Shown: positions 9,344 through 19,962, numbered from the stretch's first letter. The stretch is 64,000 nt of DNA from Rhodobacteraceae bacterium MED-G08 (GCA_002457055.1 NTKT01000006.1:28016-92015), one strand, 5' to 3'. Numbers and translations: made by a program. The notes: generated from the letters alone by a model not told the origin.

Positions 9344-11718
9344 TGAACGTGAAACCAATTTTTGAAACTCCATTTGAAAGAAAGGGCATCATAACGCCTG
9401 GTGTTCCCATCTTACCGAAAGGTACGGAACGCCACCCAATACCTGGAGGAGGTTCCAGAGCCTTAGCAATCTATGCAGGCGATCAAATTTGCGTCTTGGA
9501 TTTTGATGGCTTGCAGCCTGGCGAGCTAGTATTTTTTGCACCAGATAAGACCTCAAGTGCCGGTTACCTGGGAGCAAAAGGCAGTGGAAAACCCAAAGGC
9601 ATCATCGATACGCTAGCCAATGGTTCTGAATCAGGCCATAAAGTTTTAAATGCACTTCAAAAGTCTGGTTTTGATCTTTCCATCGGGGACGGCATTAAAG
9701 TTTTTTCTGAAGGCTCATATCCTGGGGATATGGTACAATTTACAGCCGAGTGTGATGGTCTTTTGATTGTTGCAACGGTTGGTAATTATATGCCTGCTGA
9801 CTCTCAAAAAACTTTAACAGATTTAATTGTCTACATAAAACGAAATGAACTTAAATTATCAGAGGAAGAAATTTTACCACCGGAACCGCTGGCAAATCCG
9901 ATCCTAGATATAAATATTCAACCAGGTGTAGCTGAAACTTACGAAGTTAAAAAAGGGCAGTTTATTCAGGTACTAGATGTAAAGGGAAGAGAGTGTAGTG
10001 ATTTTCAAGCCTTTTCACTGAGAGCACTTGACCAAGGTTTGGAAAGAGATATCGATCCGACCACTACCCGTTCACTTATGGGTAACCTTTATCCCGCTCC
10101 TGGAATATTCAGTAAATACTGGAGCGTAGACCAGGAACCATTAGTTGAAATAGTGCAAGACACCTGTGGACGGCACGATACATTCGGTTTAGCGTGTACC
10201 GCGCGTTATTACGAAGACCTCGGTTATCCAGGTCACTTGAATTGTTCGGATAATATAACTGAAAAACTCAATTCTTATAACGTACATCCACGAGCAGGAT
10301 GGCCTGCTATAAATTTCTTTTTTAACACGATTTTAGACGACGCTAATGCAATAACAATGGATGAGCCTTGGTCCAGACCTGGTGACTACGTTATGCTTCG
10401 CGCATTGACTGACTTAGTATGCGTTTCAACCGCTTGCCCGTGCGACATAGATCCGGCAAATGGTTGGGTCCCAACAGACATTCAGGTGCGCACATACAAA
10501 AGTGAAGAAACTTTCAAGAAATCAATTGGATACAGAAAATCAACGGAGGCCGCGGTGGAAGAAACAAAAAAGACCGGATTTCACGATTGCTTCGCGAAAC
10601 ACACAAGAGATTTTGTAGAATACAATGGCTACTGGTTACCAAATACAATGACGAACCACGGCGCTATCCAAGAGTATTGGGCCTGCAGAGATGGCTTAGC
10701 AATAATGGACTTATCTCCTCTTAGAAAATATGAAGTTACAGGACCAGACGCTGAAGAACTAATGCAACTTTGTGTAACTCGAAACGTAAAGAAGCTTAGT
10801 GTTGGGCAAGTTGTTTACACGGCGATGTGCTACGAACACGGTGGCATGATCGATGATGGCACGATCTACCGTCTGGGAAATGAAAATTTCCGTTGGATTG
10901 GCGGCAATGATACATCAGGATTATGGCTTAAAGAACAGGCTGCGAAAAACAACTTAAACGCTTGGGTGAGGAATTCTACTGATCAGTTGCATAACATAGC
11001 CTTACAAGGCCGACATTCGAAAGCGGTATTATCAAAAGTATTTTGGACCCCTCCTAAACAACCAACTATAGATGAATTAGGATGGTTTAGGCTTTCGATT
11101 GCTCGCATTGGCGATGTACACGGAAAAGTCGTTGTAATATCTAGAACTGGATATTCCGGTGAATTAGGATATGAAATCTTCTGTCATCCAAAAGATGCCA
11201 CAGAGATTTTCGATTGTGTTTGGAAAGCAGGGGAAGAATACGGAATTACACCGCTCGGTTTAGAAGCGTTGGATATGCTCAGAATAGAAGGTGGTCTTAT
11301 TTTTGCTGGCAGCGAGTTTGATGATCAAACCGATCCATATGAAGCAGGAATTGGTTTTACTGTACCGCTAAAATCAAAGACAGATAATTTCATTGGCAGA
11401 GCAGCTATAGAAGAGCGCAAAGAACATCCCCACAGAAAATTGGTAGGGTTAGAAATTACTGGGGGGTTAGTCCCCTCTCCCGGGGATTGCATTCGAATAG
11501 GAAAGGCGCAAATTGGGGAAGTAACCTCGGCTATGAAATCCCCTATTTTGGGTAAAGTGATAGCATTAGGTCGTGTCTCTGCATCGCACTCTTTAGTTGG
11601 AACAAATGTTGAGGTCGGCCAACTGGATGGTCACCAAAAGAGGATAAAGGCGAGTATTTGTCCATTCCCGCATTTTGACCCATCCAAGGAGAGAGTAAAA
11701 GGTAACTATGGGACATAG
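9343..11718 (+). CDS. tdm: trimethylamine N-oxide demethylase (DUF1989-GcvT fusion)
   Basis: Splits TMAO into dimethylamine and formaldehyde and hands the C1 unit to tetrahydrofolate. I chose the ATG at 9343 (TAATG overlap with tmoV), giving 791 residues. Residues about 20-170 look like a degenerate DUF1989-type fold. Residues about 190-385 are the DUF1989 catalytic domain with D220, H298 and cysteines C285, C301 and C365. The 16- and 64-residue Cys spacing equals the zinc site I recall for Methylocella Tdm. Residues about 410-791 are a GcvT/aminomethyltransferase THF-binding domain. The position directly after a betaine-type ABC importer, beside serine-cycle genes, supports the role. No tmm (trimethylamine monooxygenase) gene is in the window, so TMAO is probably imported, or tmm lies elsewhere. 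Confidence 0.88.
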   Translation: MNVKPIFETPFERKGIITPGVPILPKGTERHPIPGGGSRALAIYAGDQICVLDFDGLQPGELVFFAPDKTSSAGYLGAKGSGKPKGIIDTLANGSESGHKVLNALQKSGFDLSIGDGIKVFSEGSYPGDMVQFTAECDGLLIVATVGNYMPADSQKTLTDLIVYIKRNELKLSEEEILPPEPLANPILDINIQPGVAETYEVKKGQFIQVLDVKGRECSDFQAFSLRALDQGLERDIDPTTTRSLMGNLYPAPGIFSKYWSVDQEPLVEIVQDTCGRHDTFGLACTARYYEDLGYPGHLNCSDNITEKLNSYNVHPRAGWPAINFFFNTILDDANAITMDEPWSRPGDYVMLRALTDLVCVSTACPCDIDPANGWVPTDIQVRTYKSEETFKKSIGYRKSTEAAVEETKKTGFHDCFAKHTRDFVEYNGYWLPNTMTNHGAIQEYWACRDGLAIMDLSPLRKYEVTGPDAEELMQLCVTRNVKKLSVGQVVYTAMCYEHGGMIDDGTIYRLGNENFRWIGGNDTSGLWLKEQAAKNNLNAWVRNSTDQLHNIALQGRHSKAVLSKVFWTPPKQPTIDELGWFRLSIARIGDVHGKVVVISRTGYSGELGYEIFCHPKDATEIFDCVWKAGEEYGITPLGLEALDMLRIEGGLIFAGSEFDDQTDPYEAGIGFTVPLKSKTDNFIGRAAIEERKEHPHRKLVGLEITGGLVPSPGDCIRIGKAQIGEVTSAMKSPILGKVIALGRVSASHSLVGTNVEVGQLDGHQKRIKASICPFPHFDPSKERVKGNYGT

Positions 11719-11725
11719 TTACCTT
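11699..11725 (+). terminator. 12-bp perfect hairpin overlapping the tdm stop codon
   Basis: AAGGTAACTATG and CATAGTTACCTT pair over 12 bp around a 3-base loop (GGA). The tdm stop TAG lies inside the 3' arm. The downstream tract TATTTTATAAGTTT is T-rich but not a clean U-run. The neighbours tdm and glyA converge here, so a terminator is expected. Confidence 0.55.
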
Positions 11726-11754
11726 AATGCTATTTTATAAGTTTCCTGTTGTGT

Positions 11755-11779
11755 AAAGTTAACCTGTTAAATTAACTTT
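11755..11779 (-). terminator. weak inverted repeat downstream of glyA
   Basis: AAAGTTAA (11755-11762) and TTAACTTT (11772-11779) form an 8-bp AT-rich stem with a 9-base loop just after the glyA stop. A possible minus-strand terminator, but the stem is weak. Confidence 0.3.
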
Positions 11780-11781
11780 TA

Positions 11782-13077
11782 TTATAGGTTTGGATACAAT
11801 GGATAATTTGCACAGAGCTCTTTTACAGCCGCCTTTACACGTTTTTCGGCTGCTCCGTTGTTTCCTTCACCATGCTCCGCCAAACCGTCCACAACTTCAA
11901 TAATCCATTCACCAATTTGCCGAAACTCGACCTCACCAAAACCCCGAGTGGTTCCGGCTGGACTACCTAATCGAACGCCTGAGGTTATGGTCGGCTTTTC
12001 ATCATCAAATGGTACCCCATTTTTGTTGCACGTGATGTTAGCTCTACCGAGTGCACTTTCAGTAGCATTCCCTTTTACACCTTTAGGCCTTAGGTCTACA
12101 AGCATGACATGGGTATCAGTACCACCAGTGACGATATCCAGACCCCCTGTCATGAGGGTGTCTGCCAGAGCTTTCGCATTTTTGATAACTTGCTGTTGAT
12201 AGAGTTTAAAGTCTGGTCGAAGCGCTTCACCGAATGCTACAGCCTTCGCAGCAATCACATGCATCAATGGACCACCTTGAATACCAGGAAAAATAGCTGA
12301 ATTTGCTTTTTTAGCTATCGCTTCGTCATTAGTCAAAATAATACCACCCCTTGGGCCCCTCAACGTTTTGTGTGTTGTGCTAGTAGCAGCATGCACATGG
12401 GGGAATGGGGATGGATAAACTCCAGCTGCAATCAAGCCAGCAAAATGTGCTACATCAGCTAGTAAATATGCACCGACCTCATCAGCAATCTCACGGAATT
12501 TTTTGAAGTCAAGCTTACGGGGAATAGCAGAACCACCGGCAATTATCATTTGAGGCTTGTGCTCTAAAGCTAGCCGCTTCACTTCGTCATAATCTACGTC
12601 AAGTGTATCTCTACGAACACCATACTGAACAGCATTAAACCATTTACCAGACTGGTTCGGTTTGGCGCCGTGTGTTAAGTGTCCACCTGCGTCCAAGCTC
12701 ATTCCAAGTATTGTATCACCTGGTTTTAAAAGGGCCTGGAAAACACCCTGGTTAGCTTGGCTACCGGAATTCGGCTGAACATTTGCAAAGTTACAATTGA
12801 ACAGTTTGCAAGCTCTTTCAATTGCAAGATTTTCAGCAATATCGACATATTCACAACCACCATAATATCTGCGGCCCGAATAACCCTCAGCATACTTGTT
12901 TGTCATCACGGAACCTTGAGCCTCTAACACGGCGCGCGAAACTATGTTCTCCGACGCAATAAGCTCAATCTCTTCTCTCTGACGCCCTAATTCAGACCTG
13001 ATCGCATTGAATAAATCATTATCACTGCTATCCAACTGTTCAGTAAAAAATCCATCTTGTTTGTGAAGTACATTCAT
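11782..13077 (-). CDS. glyA: serine hydroxymethyltransferase (serine-cycle cluster)
   Basis: Combines glycine with methylene-THF to make serine, the entry reaction of the serine cycle. I chose the ATG at 13077 (431 residues) because AAGGAAA lies about 7 bases upstream; the longer frame would overlap the end of ppc. Fold type I PLP enzyme with the lysine in TSTTHKT (K237). Other family motifs are [13 protein letters not shown] and [11 protein letters not shown]. It is the last gene of sgaA-mtkA-mtkB-ppc-glyA, with 23 bases between ppc and glyA. Its place in this operon suggests the C1-assimilation isozyme. A housekeeping second glyA may exist elsewhere. Confidence 0.96.
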   Translation of the reverse strand: MNVLHKQDGFFTEQLDSSDNDLFNAIRSELGRQREEIELIASENIVSRAVLEAQGSVMTNKYAEGYSGRRYYGGCEYVDIAENLAIERACKLFNCNFANVQPNSGSQANQGVFQALLKPGDTILGMSLDAGGHLTHGAKPNQSGKWFNAVQYGVRRDTLDVDYDEVKRLALEHKPQMIIAGGSAIPRKLDFKKFREIADEVGAYLLADVAHFAGLIAAGVYPSPFPHVHAATSTTHKTLRGPRGGIILTNDEAIAKKANSAIFPGIQGGPLMHVIAAKAVAFGEALRPDFKLYQQQVIKNAKALADTLMTGGLDIVTGGTDTHVMLVDLRPKGVKGNATESALGRANITCNKNGVPFDDEKPTITSGVRLGSPAGTTRGFGEVEFRQIGEWIIEVVDGLAEHGEGNNGAAEKRVKAAVKELCANYPLYPNL

Positions 13078-13100
13078 TTGCGTTTCCTTACCTTTACTCT

Positions 13101-15746
13101 TTATCCTGTCCAACCCAGCCCTGCTGAAATACAATTCATACTTTGCATCAGCTGTATTCGGTGCTCATTAACATCATTTTTCCTCACTTGCCGCAACAAT
13201 TCTACCTGCGTCTTATGAGCCCAGTCTAATTGACCAGCATTCTTTTCTATATTCGCGACTATATTTGGAAATCTGAAGCCAATCTTACATTCAGTTAATT
13301 CCTCTACTACTTCAATACAAGATCGGTATTCTTGGTTAACCTTACTGTATATTACCTCGGCAACTTTATTATTATCCACCAACCCACTATAAAGTAGCGC
13401 TATTTCCATATTTGCCAATAATAGAGACTTTTCGATTTCATCAATGCATAAATGGAAAAGTGGCACTCTACTAAAGGCCTTTCTCAGAACTTTTTTACTT
13501 GATGACCCTCTTATTTCACAAAACTTCTTAACAGCCTCTCCAAATCCATACCAGCTGCTAATCAAATGTCTATTTTGGCTCCATGCAAAAACCCACGGTA
13601 TCGCCCTCAAATCTGATAAACTGGACGCCCCAAATCGCCTTGCAGGTCGAGAACCAATTTTCAACAGTGACAATTCATCAACCGGACTTGCTTGATTAAA
13701 ATAAGATACAAAATCACTGTGGTTAACTAAATTTAGATACGAAAGTTGGCTTAAACTTGAAAGCGCTTCCATAACGTCTTCTGCCTCTGGATCTACAGCT
13801 GAAACATTCGGCAGAGTAGAATGATGCAAAACTGAAGACGAAAGAAGTTCTAACTGAGTTGCAGCCGTACCGATATTAGCATATTTTGAGGTAACAACCT
13901 CGCCTTGCTCAGTCAGCCTAAGCGTACCATTAAGCGTTCCCTTGGGCTGAGCTGCAATTGCTCGATCAGTCGGAGCACCTCCCCTACTTACCGACCCGCC
14001 TCTTCCATGGAAAAATTTTGGCTTTACACCATTTTCTGAAAGTGCGCGGGTTATAGCTCTTTGTGCTTTATCAAGTGTCCACGATGAGCATAGGAAGCCA
14101 CCGTCCTTATTACTGTCTGAATAGCCTAGCATAATCTCCATAAATGCGTCGGCATCCTTCAAACTTCGGGCTGCGATTGGAAATTCAAAAACTTGCCTCA
14201 AAATCTCAGGCGCCTTATCAAGATCCTCTATGGTCTCAAACAGTGGTACTACCTTCAAAGATAGTTTTTCCGAACCAAAACCTGCATAACGCGCAAGCAG
14301 AAGAACGGACAAAATATCTGCAGCTGACCTGGTCATAGAAAGAATAAATGGTCCAACAGCTTCTGGGTCGGATCCATTTTGTACTGTCAATATTAACTCT
14401 AAAAGAGAAATCAATTCCAAAGACTCTTCAGTTAATTGGGATTTGTCTAATTTTGGAAGGTTAGGTTGCACTAGCTCTGTTTTTATTTGTTTTAGCCAGC
14501 TTTCGGACTCAGGCTCGATTGATGTCCCAAGAGTGCTCCAAATATTTTCAAGCACTCTAGTGACGACTTCCGAGTTTTGCCGAACATCCAACGTATGGGC
14601 GCTAAAACCAAAAACAGAAACTTGCCATCTGAGAGGTCGAACAAGCTTATCTGAAATATTAACAGCCCCAATTGAATGTAATGCAGCCTCAATAGCTCTT
14701 AAATCAGCAATGAAATCTTTAACGTATTTATATCTGCCATCGTCCAAACATTGGTTCATTCCCGTCAGCGCTTGGCGAAAAGTTTCATTTGGATTTCGGC
14801 GTATTAAGCTCTCTGGATCACTTGATCGCACTCTGATTATTTCATTCAAAGTCATGAAATTACTTTCAGATAAGGGCATAATCTTATTAGAAATGCTCAG
14901 TTGGGATGCAATTTCAGTTAAACTTTCTGAATAAACAGATAGAACCATTTCCTTTGCAGACTCGAGAGCAAACAAAGTTTTCTCTGAGGTAACATTGGGA
15001 TTGCCATCTCGGTCTCCACCAATCCAAGAATGGAAACGAAGGTCAAAATGATCAATATCTTGCCTTCCAAAAACAGATTTAACAGCATCATCGTAACTTT
15101 CGAATACACGTGGCAACGCCTTGATAATACTGGTTTTATAAAACTGTAAACCCCATTCGATCTCTGCCTCTAATGAAGGTCTTTCTAATCGCAACTCTCC
15201 CGTTAGCCACAGTAAATCTATTTCTCCCTCAAGGTCTTTTTCTAGTTGCAGTATTTCTTTTGGGCCCCATCTAAAGCTGTCAAATTTAACCAAAGTTTGA
15301 TAGATACGCCTATGAATCTCTAGTACTGAAACACGTTTCGCCTCAGTGGGATGAGCCGTTATTGTAGGCCCAATCGAAAGTTTATTTTTTCGAACGATCC
15401 CTAAAAGATGTTTTCTATTTTCTGGGTCACTCTCTGATAAAATTCCCCTAAAATCATACTGCGTAGGTTCAACACCGGTGGAACTTTTATAGCCTGAGCG
15501 CCTAGACCTTCGAATGTTTAGAATTTCATCCAGTATTTGAGACAGGTGAAACCAGATTGTCACCGCTTGAAACATGTCACAAAACTGATCAGACCTACAA
15601 AGATAATTACCAGACCTTATTTCCTTAGAAACGTCAGGAGCACGATTATCCAAAACTTTAAACCATGAATCATGCAAGCGCTTTTGTAGAGCGCTTGCAT
15701 AGGATTTATCTTGAATAGAGTGGGCCTGTTCTGCAACTGATAACAT
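13101..15746 (-). CDS. ppc: phosphoenolpyruvate carboxylase
   Basis: Carboxylates PEP to oxaloacetate, the second carbon-fixing step of the serine cycle. It has 881 residues, the usual bacterial length. The catalytic His is in [10 protein letters not shown] (H132). Further conserved motifs are [22 protein letters not shown] and [10 protein letters not shown]. The C-terminus reads SAGLGWTG, whereas most PEPCs end in QNTG or RNTG; the final TG is kept. The gene follows mtkB after about 30 bases and precedes glyA, so it is an operon member devoted to assimilation. Regulation by acetyl-CoA or NADH cannot be judged from sequence. Confidence 0.95.
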   Translation of the reverse strand: MLSVAEQAHSIQDKSYASALQKRLHDSWFKVLDNRAPDVSKEIRSGNYLCRSDQFCDMFQAVTIWFHLSQILDEILNIRRSRRSGYKSSTGVEPTQYDFRGILSESDPENRKHLLGIVRKNKLSIGPTITAHPTEAKRVSVLEIHRRIYQTLVKFDSFRWGPKEILQLEKDLEGEIDLLWLTGELRLERPSLEAEIEWGLQFYKTSIIKALPRVFESYDDAVKSVFGRQDIDHFDLRFHSWIGGDRDGNPNVTSEKTLFALESAKEMVLSVYSESLTEIASQLSISNKIMPLSESNFMTLNEIIRVRSSDPESLIRRNPNETFRQALTGMNQCLDDGRYKYVKDFIADLRAIEAALHSIGAVNISDKLVRPLRWQVSVFGFSAHTLDVRQNSEVVTRVLENIWSTLGTSIEPESESWLKQIKTELVQPNLPKLDKSQLTEESLELISLLELILTVQNGSDPEAVGPFILSMTRSAADILSVLLLARYAGFGSEKLSLKVVPLFETIEDLDKAPEILRQVFEFPIAARSLKDADAFMEIMLGYSDSNKDGGFLCSSWTLDKAQRAITRALSENGVKPKFFHGRGGSVSRGGAPTDRAIAAQPKGTLNGTLRLTEQGEVVTSKYANIGTAATQLELLSSSVLHHSTLPNVSAVDPEAEDVMEALSSLSQLSYLNLVNHSDFVSYFNQASPVDELSLLKIGSRPARRFGASSLSDLRAIPWVFAWSQNRHLISSWYGFGEAVKKFCEIRGSSSKKVLRKAFSRVPLFHLCIDEIEKSLLLANMEIALLYSGLVDNNKVAEVIYSKVNQEYRSCIEVVEELTECKIGFRFPNIVANIEKNAGQLDWAHKTQVELLRQVRKNDVNEHRIQLMQSMNCISAGLGWTG

Positions 15747-15777
15747 GGTTTGACCTATCTTAGCGTGCTTTTTTGAT

Positions 15778-16668
15778 CTAAGCTGCTTCCTTCATTACTT
15801 TTGCAATTGTGTCTCCTATTACTGCAGGATTAGGAGCAACGGTCACACCGGCAGCTGACAAAATTTCTACTTTTTCGCTGGCACTTTCGCCAAACGCAGA
15901 AATTATTGCACCAGCATGTCCCATAGTTCTGCCTTTTGGTGCAGTTAACCCGGCAACATAGGCAACAACGGGCTTTTTAACATGATCTTTTATGTATGCC
16001 GCAGCCTCTGCCTCCTGTGGCCCACCTATCTCACCAATCATACAAATCACGTGAGTATCGTCATCTTCTTCAAAACGCTGCAAAATATCCTTAAAAGATG
16101 AACCATTAATTGGGTCACCGCCGATACCTACAGATGTAGATACACCAATACCATGTGCCTTCAACTGTGCAGCAGCTTCATAGCCCAAGGTACCTGAGCG
16201 ACCAACGATGCCAACATTACCTTGCAGGTAAATGTGACCAGGCATAATTCCAAGTAAGGCCTTGCCTGGACTAATTGTACCAGCGCAGTTAGGACCGGTC
16301 AGGACCATACGTTTTTCTTTTGGATATCTATACATATACCGCTTTACTTGTATCATATCTTGCGCAGGAATGCCGTCAGTTATGCACACACAATATTTTA
16401 TGCCAGCATCAGCAGCTTCCATTATACTGTCAGCAGCAAAGGGTGGAGGAACAAATACTAGGCTTGCTTCTGCACCAGTTTTCTCAACGGCTTCAGCAAC
16501 AGTATCGAATACTGGCAAACCTTCTACTTCCATACCACCTTTCCCCGGAACAACTCCACCAACAACGTTAGTGCCATATTTTACCATATCTGCGGTATGA
16601 AAACGGGCCATCTTGCCCGTAATACCTTGAACAATCACGGGGGTATTTCTATCAATTAATATACTCAT
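15778..16668 (-). CDS. mtkB: malate-CoA ligase (malate thiokinase) alpha subunit
   Basis: With MtkA, activates malate to malyl-CoA using ATP. It is 296 residues and belongs to the SucD superfamily: N-terminal CoA-binding Rossmann domain (about 5-120) and a ligase domain with the phospho-His in GRTMGHAGA (H251). Its own frame starts within the last four bases of mtkA (overlap 16665-16668). Sequence alone does not separate MtkB from succinyl-CoA synthetase alpha. The neighbouring ppc, glyA, sgaA and mcl make malate the likely substrate. Confidence 0.9.
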   Translation of the reverse strand: MSILIDRNTPVIVQGITGKMARFHTADMVKYGTNVVGGVVPGKGGMEVEGLPVFDTVAEAVEKTGAEASLVFVPPPFAADSIMEAADAGIKYCVCITDGIPAQDMIQVKRYMYRYPKEKRMVLTGPNCAGTISPGKALLGIMPGHIYLQGNVGIVGRSGTLGYEAAAQLKAHGIGVSTSVGIGGDPINGSSFKDILQRFEEDDDTHVICMIGEIGGPQEAEAAAYIKDHVKKPVVAYVAGLTAPKGRTMGHAGAIISAFGESASEKVEILSAAGVTVAPNPAVIGDTIAKVMKEAA

Positions 16669-17864
16669 TTTACTGCCCTCAATTTAGGTTCTCCAATGGA
16701 ATCACTCTGCCAAGCTTGGACTGATCGTTCAGCTGCCTCCATCAATGTTGTCGCTCTGATAATTGGAAGCCCAGACTTTGCTAAAATCTTCTGTCCTTCT
16801 TCCACATTCGTGCCCGCCAAACGTACGATAACTGGAACATTAACTTGGACTTCACGCAGTGCCTGAACAACACCCTCAGCGACCCAGTCACAACGGTTTA
16901 TACCGGCAAAGATATTTACTAAGACCGCTTGTACATTGTCATCCGACATTACCAAACGAAAAGCTTTAGCAACTCGCTCAGGAGTAGCTCCACCTCCAAT
17001 ATCAAGAAAATTAGCTGGCTCACCACCGGCTAGCTTGATCGTATCCATCGTTGCCATAGCTAGCCCAGCACCATTTACTATGCAGCCAATATTGCCTTCT
17101 AATCCAACATAGCTAAGCCCTCTATCAGCGGCACGGCTTTCTCTTGGATCTTCCTGACTTTTGTCACGTAATTCCGAAATATGAGGGTGCCTAAACAGGG
17201 CATTATCATCGAATGTCATTTTAGCATCTAATGCCAGGATCCGGCTATCCCCAGTGACTACCAGAGGGTTTATTTCAACCATGGTTGCATCATGCTCTCT
17301 GAACGCACGGTAACAACCTTGCAGCGTCCTAACCATGCTTTGAGTTAAAGCCGGATCAATACCTAGTTTAAAAGCTATTTGCCTACATTGAAAATCTTGC
17401 AAGCCAACTGCTGGCTCAACGGTTGAGCGCACGATGCTATCGGGTTTCTCCGCCGATATATCTTCAATTTCCATGCCTCCTTCTGCAGAGGCTACGATCA
17501 TTACTCTTTGGGATGATCGGTCTAGAACAAATCCGAGGTAAATTTCCCTATCAATTGGCACACCACCTTCCACATATACACGGTAAACACCTTTACCGTT
17601 GGAGTCTGTTTGATGAGTGACTAATTTGCTTCCAAATAGGTTTTCACATGTTTCTACAATTTCTGTGTCGCTGTGACAAACCTTAACACCGCCGGCTTTG
17701 CCGCGACCTCCTGCGTGCACCTGCGCCTTTACAACCCATGTATCGCCTCCAAGCTCTCGAGCCCGGTATGCAGCTTGTTCTGGACTATATGCGAGAGCTC
17801 CCGGAGGCACGCCGACACCAAAGTTTGCCAGTATTTCTTTTGCTTGATATTCGTGGATATCCAT
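16665..17864 (-). CDS. mtkA: malate-CoA ligase (malate thiokinase) beta subunit
   Basis: ATP-grasp subunit of malate thiokinase, 399 residues, SucC superfamily. Features are the N-terminal [12 protein letters not shown], the ATP-grasp glycine loop [12 protein letters not shown] (about 51-62), the Mg-binding MVEINPLVV region (about 203), and the C-terminal CoA-ligase fold with LDIGGGA and [10 protein letters not shown]. It sits between sgaA (34 bases upstream) and mtkB (4-base overlap). Together with Mcl it splits malate into glyoxylate and acetyl-CoA. Confidence 0.9.
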   Translation of the reverse strand: MDIHEYQAKEILANFGVGVPPGALAYSPEQAAYRARELGGDTWVVKAQVHAGGRGKAGGVKVCHSDTEIVETCENLFGSKLVTHQTDSNGKGVYRVYVEGGVPIDREIYLGFVLDRSSQRVMIVASAEGGMEIEDISAEKPDSIVRSTVEPAVGLQDFQCRQIAFKLGIDPALTQSMVRTLQGCYRAFREHDATMVEINPLVVTGDSRILALDAKMTFDDNALFRHPHISELRDKSQEDPRESRAADRGLSYVGLEGNIGCIVNGAGLAMATMDTIKLAGGEPANFLDIGGGATPERVAKAFRLVMSDDNVQAVLVNIFAGINRCDWVAEGVVQALREVQVNVPVIVRLAGTNVEEGQKILAKSGLPIIRATTLMEAAERSVQAWQSDSIGEPKLRAVK

Positions 17865-17898
17865 CTGTTTTCTCCAACTAAAACTTTAAATTTTTCTC

Positions 17899-19146
17899 TT
17901 ATTCAGCTGCAACGGCTACATTATACGAGGAATTCAGAGCCTCTTTGACAAAAGCGTCATCAATATTGCCACCTAAATCACGTATCGCCTGCGCAAACCG
18001 ATCTACTATCTCAGTCACAGACTCGCGTGTCAGTAGATTTAGAATACCGATCCTAACTTGAACAGGTTCAGATAAAGTCGGCCAAATTCCAAAATTCTGC
18101 GCTCGGCAATGCTGTACAAGTTCCATTTCTCTACCGGCCAAGTCCTTTGGCAGATTTAATACAACTAAAGAAGTCATATTGGATGTTACTTCACACCCCA
18201 TAGCCTCTACCGCTGACCGAAGTGCATTCTCATGGTATTCATATTCTGCAGAGCGTGCAGCTAAACCTTGCGCCAGAGTTATCCGCAATGCCTCGTGAAA
18301 GGCAGCTATTGCATAAGCAGAATGGGTTCGATGGTATGTACCTTTCTCAACATCTTTGCCTTCGACGATCCCCCAATGACGAGCTTCCATTACAGGGTGA
18401 TGAACAAATGAACGAGCACCAGATGCAAGAACCGTTTCAATAAAACGATCGCTGAAAGACACTGGAGCATAGGTTACTGGCAAACAACAGATACCCTTCT
18501 GGGGACACGAAGCCCAACCATGGATACCCGGATAGTCGTCAATTCTAAAGTTTGAAACACCAAGGGAAGATACAGCATCAACAAGGCCAAGAACGCCATA
18601 CTTTTCGCAAGCGGCGCTGAAGCCCTCTATGTCATTAATTCGTCCTGAGCCAGTTTCCCAATGCGCCATTGCTGCCCATTTTGGTTTGTGCTCACTTAAA
18701 GCTTTCTCAATGATGTCACCCGAAACCGACTGTCCATGTGGAACATTGATCGTAATAACTGACGATGCTTCAGGGTTGAGAGAATTTTGAGCCATCTCTT
18801 CCGCAGTCGCTGCTTTCATTCGAGCCGATAAAGCATCAATACCAGAAAAAGTCCCGTTTACGAACATGACAACTTTGTCGCCTGGCTGAACACCACTAAA
18901 CATCATGTCAAGACCGCTCCATCCAGTGCCAGCGACTCCAAATGTATGGATATTGCTTGTGCCCCAAACGTCACGCAACATTTTTTTACATTCTATCATT
19001 CCTCGCAAAACGTCTGCATGCATGTGGTCCGCTAAGCCAGCGTTTGAAAAAGCAGCTAACACTCTCGCGTCCGTGTTACCCGGCCCTGGGCCAGCAGCTA
19101 TTGTTTGAGGTATTTCTAGTTTTGGAAAAATATTTTCGTTTGACAT
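17899..19146 (-). CDS. sgaA: serine-glyoxylate aminotransferase
   Basis: Transfers the amino group of serine to glyoxylate, giving hydroxypyruvate and glycine. A class V PLP aminotransferase of 415 residues when started at the ATG 19146, which has AAGGAG upstream. A longer frame would add about 20 residues with no ribosome-binding site. Family motifs include AAGPGPGNTD near the start, HWETGSGRIND, the PLP-binding aspartate in LGLVDAVSSLG, and the Schiff-base lysine in SCPQKG (K217). It is the first gene of the minus-strand serine-cycle operon and faces the luxR-mcl-gck genes. Confidence 0.94.
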   Translation of the reverse strand: MSNENIFPKLEIPQTIAAGPGPGNTDARVLAAFSNAGLADHMHADVLRGMIECKKMLRDVWGTSNIHTFGVAGTGWSGLDMMFSGVQPGDKVVMFVNGTFSGIDALSARMKAATAEEMAQNSLNPEASSVITINVPHGQSVSGDIIEKALSEHKPKWAAMAHWETGSGRINDIEGFSAACEKYGVLGLVDAVSSLGVSNFRIDDYPGIHGWASCPQKGICCLPVTYAPVSFSDRFIETVLASGARSFVHHPVMEARHWGIVEGKDVEKGTYHRTHSAYAIAAFHEALRITLAQGLAARSAEYEYHENALRSAVEAMGCEVTSNMTSLVVLNLPKDLAGREMELVQHCRAQNFGIWPTLSEPVQVRIGILNLLTRESVTEIVDRFAQAIRDLGGNIDDAFVKEALNSSYNVAVAAE

Positions 19147-19323
19147 GACTACTCCTTGCAACTGTTCTGCAGGGCTATTTAGATCATTCAATAAAAAAGA
19201 AAACACCTCTAACTATTGCTTTTGGGTAACTTTAGGTATAGGATTTTACCTACCCATTTTTCTATATATACAAATGTATCCAGAAATAACCACCTTAATG
19301 GGTAGTTTTTGCAGAAGGACAAG
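19147..19323. promoter_or_regulatory. divergent control region of the serine-cycle genes with inverted repeats
   Basis: A 9-bp perfect inverted repeat, CTACCCATT (19250-19258) and AATGGGTAG (19297-19305), spans about 38 bases. The left arm also pairs locally with TGGGTA...TAGGTA just upstream (about 19222-19240). The region lies between the divergent sgaA operon and the regulator gene, so it is a natural place for an autoregulated operator. No experimental motif is known to me that matches. Confidence 0.4.
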
Positions 19324-19962
19324 ATGTCAAACTTAGATAATACCAAGCCAATTGATATAATATTGTGTGATAGCAATCCATTAGTACTCTCAGCAATGTC
19401 TGAAACTTTTGAGGAGGATTCGCGATTCTCTCTCGTAGCGACCAGTGGCACTTCCGAAGGATTTTTAGCAACGATTTTACGCATCGATGTACAGCTCTGC
19501 ATTATCGATTGGAATATAAGAGACCTTGGTGCAGAAAAATTAATAGATGTATTACGAAGCCAAAGTATTCCACCAAAAACAATAATATATGGCGATGGGA
19601 GTGATCCGGATATTGCAAGACAGGCAATGGGAGCTGGAGCGGCTGCGTTTGTATCAAGATCCTCTCCAATAGAAACCCTTATTCAAACTTGCTTGGACGT
19701 CGCCAATGGTAAAATGGTATTTCCATTTTTAGATGTAAGGGAATTACGAAATGATCCAATCAACACACTATCCCGTAAAGAACGAGTAATAATCGAAGCA
19801 CTTTCTGAAGGGTTGACAAATAAGCAGCTATCTACTCGACTGGAAATTTCAGCCAATACGGTAAAGTTTCACATATCAAACATATTTGACAAGCTTAACG
19901 TAAAAAATAGAGCCCAAGCCATCGCACACTATTACAAGTCAAAGTCTAAACTAAATGAATGA
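19324..19962 (+). CDS. LuxR/NarL-type regulator with atypical receiver domain
   Basis: A 212-residue two-domain regulator. The start is taken at the ATG 19324 (AAGGA upstream); a TTG 15 bases earlier is possible. The receiver (about 10-130) keeps a phosphoacceptor-like D62 (LCIIDWN) and one acidic residue (D16). The conserved Thr/Ser position reads IIYGDG and the conserved Lys is replaced in FVSRSS, so normal phosphorylation switching is doubtful. The C-terminal HTH (about 146-208) is typical: LSRKERVIIEALSEG and NKQLSTRLEISANTVKFH. Placed between sgaA and mcl, it is the obvious candidate regulator of the serine cycle here, whereas Methylobacterium uses the LysR-type QscR. Confidence 0.87.
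   Translation: MSNLDNTKPIDIILCDSNPLVLSAMSETFEEDSRFSLVATSGTSEGFLATILRIDVQLCIIDWNIRDLGAEKLIDVLRSQSIPPKTIIYGDGSDPDIARQAMGAGAAAFVSRSSPIETLIQTCLDVANGKMVFPFLDVRELRNDPINTLSRKERVIIEALSEGLTNKQLSTRLEISANTVKFHISNIFDKLNVKNRAQAIAHYYKSKSKLNE

Noticed and set aside
14443..14934. 163-residue plus-strand frame opposite ppc
   Set aside because: Antisense shadow of a conserved enzyme; no ribosome-binding site.
15778..17864. Succinyl-CoA synthetase (sucCD) instead of malate-CoA ligase
   Set aside because: Sequence alone fits both, but no TCA-cycle genes are near and the operon holds ppc, glyA, sgaA and, opposite, mcl.
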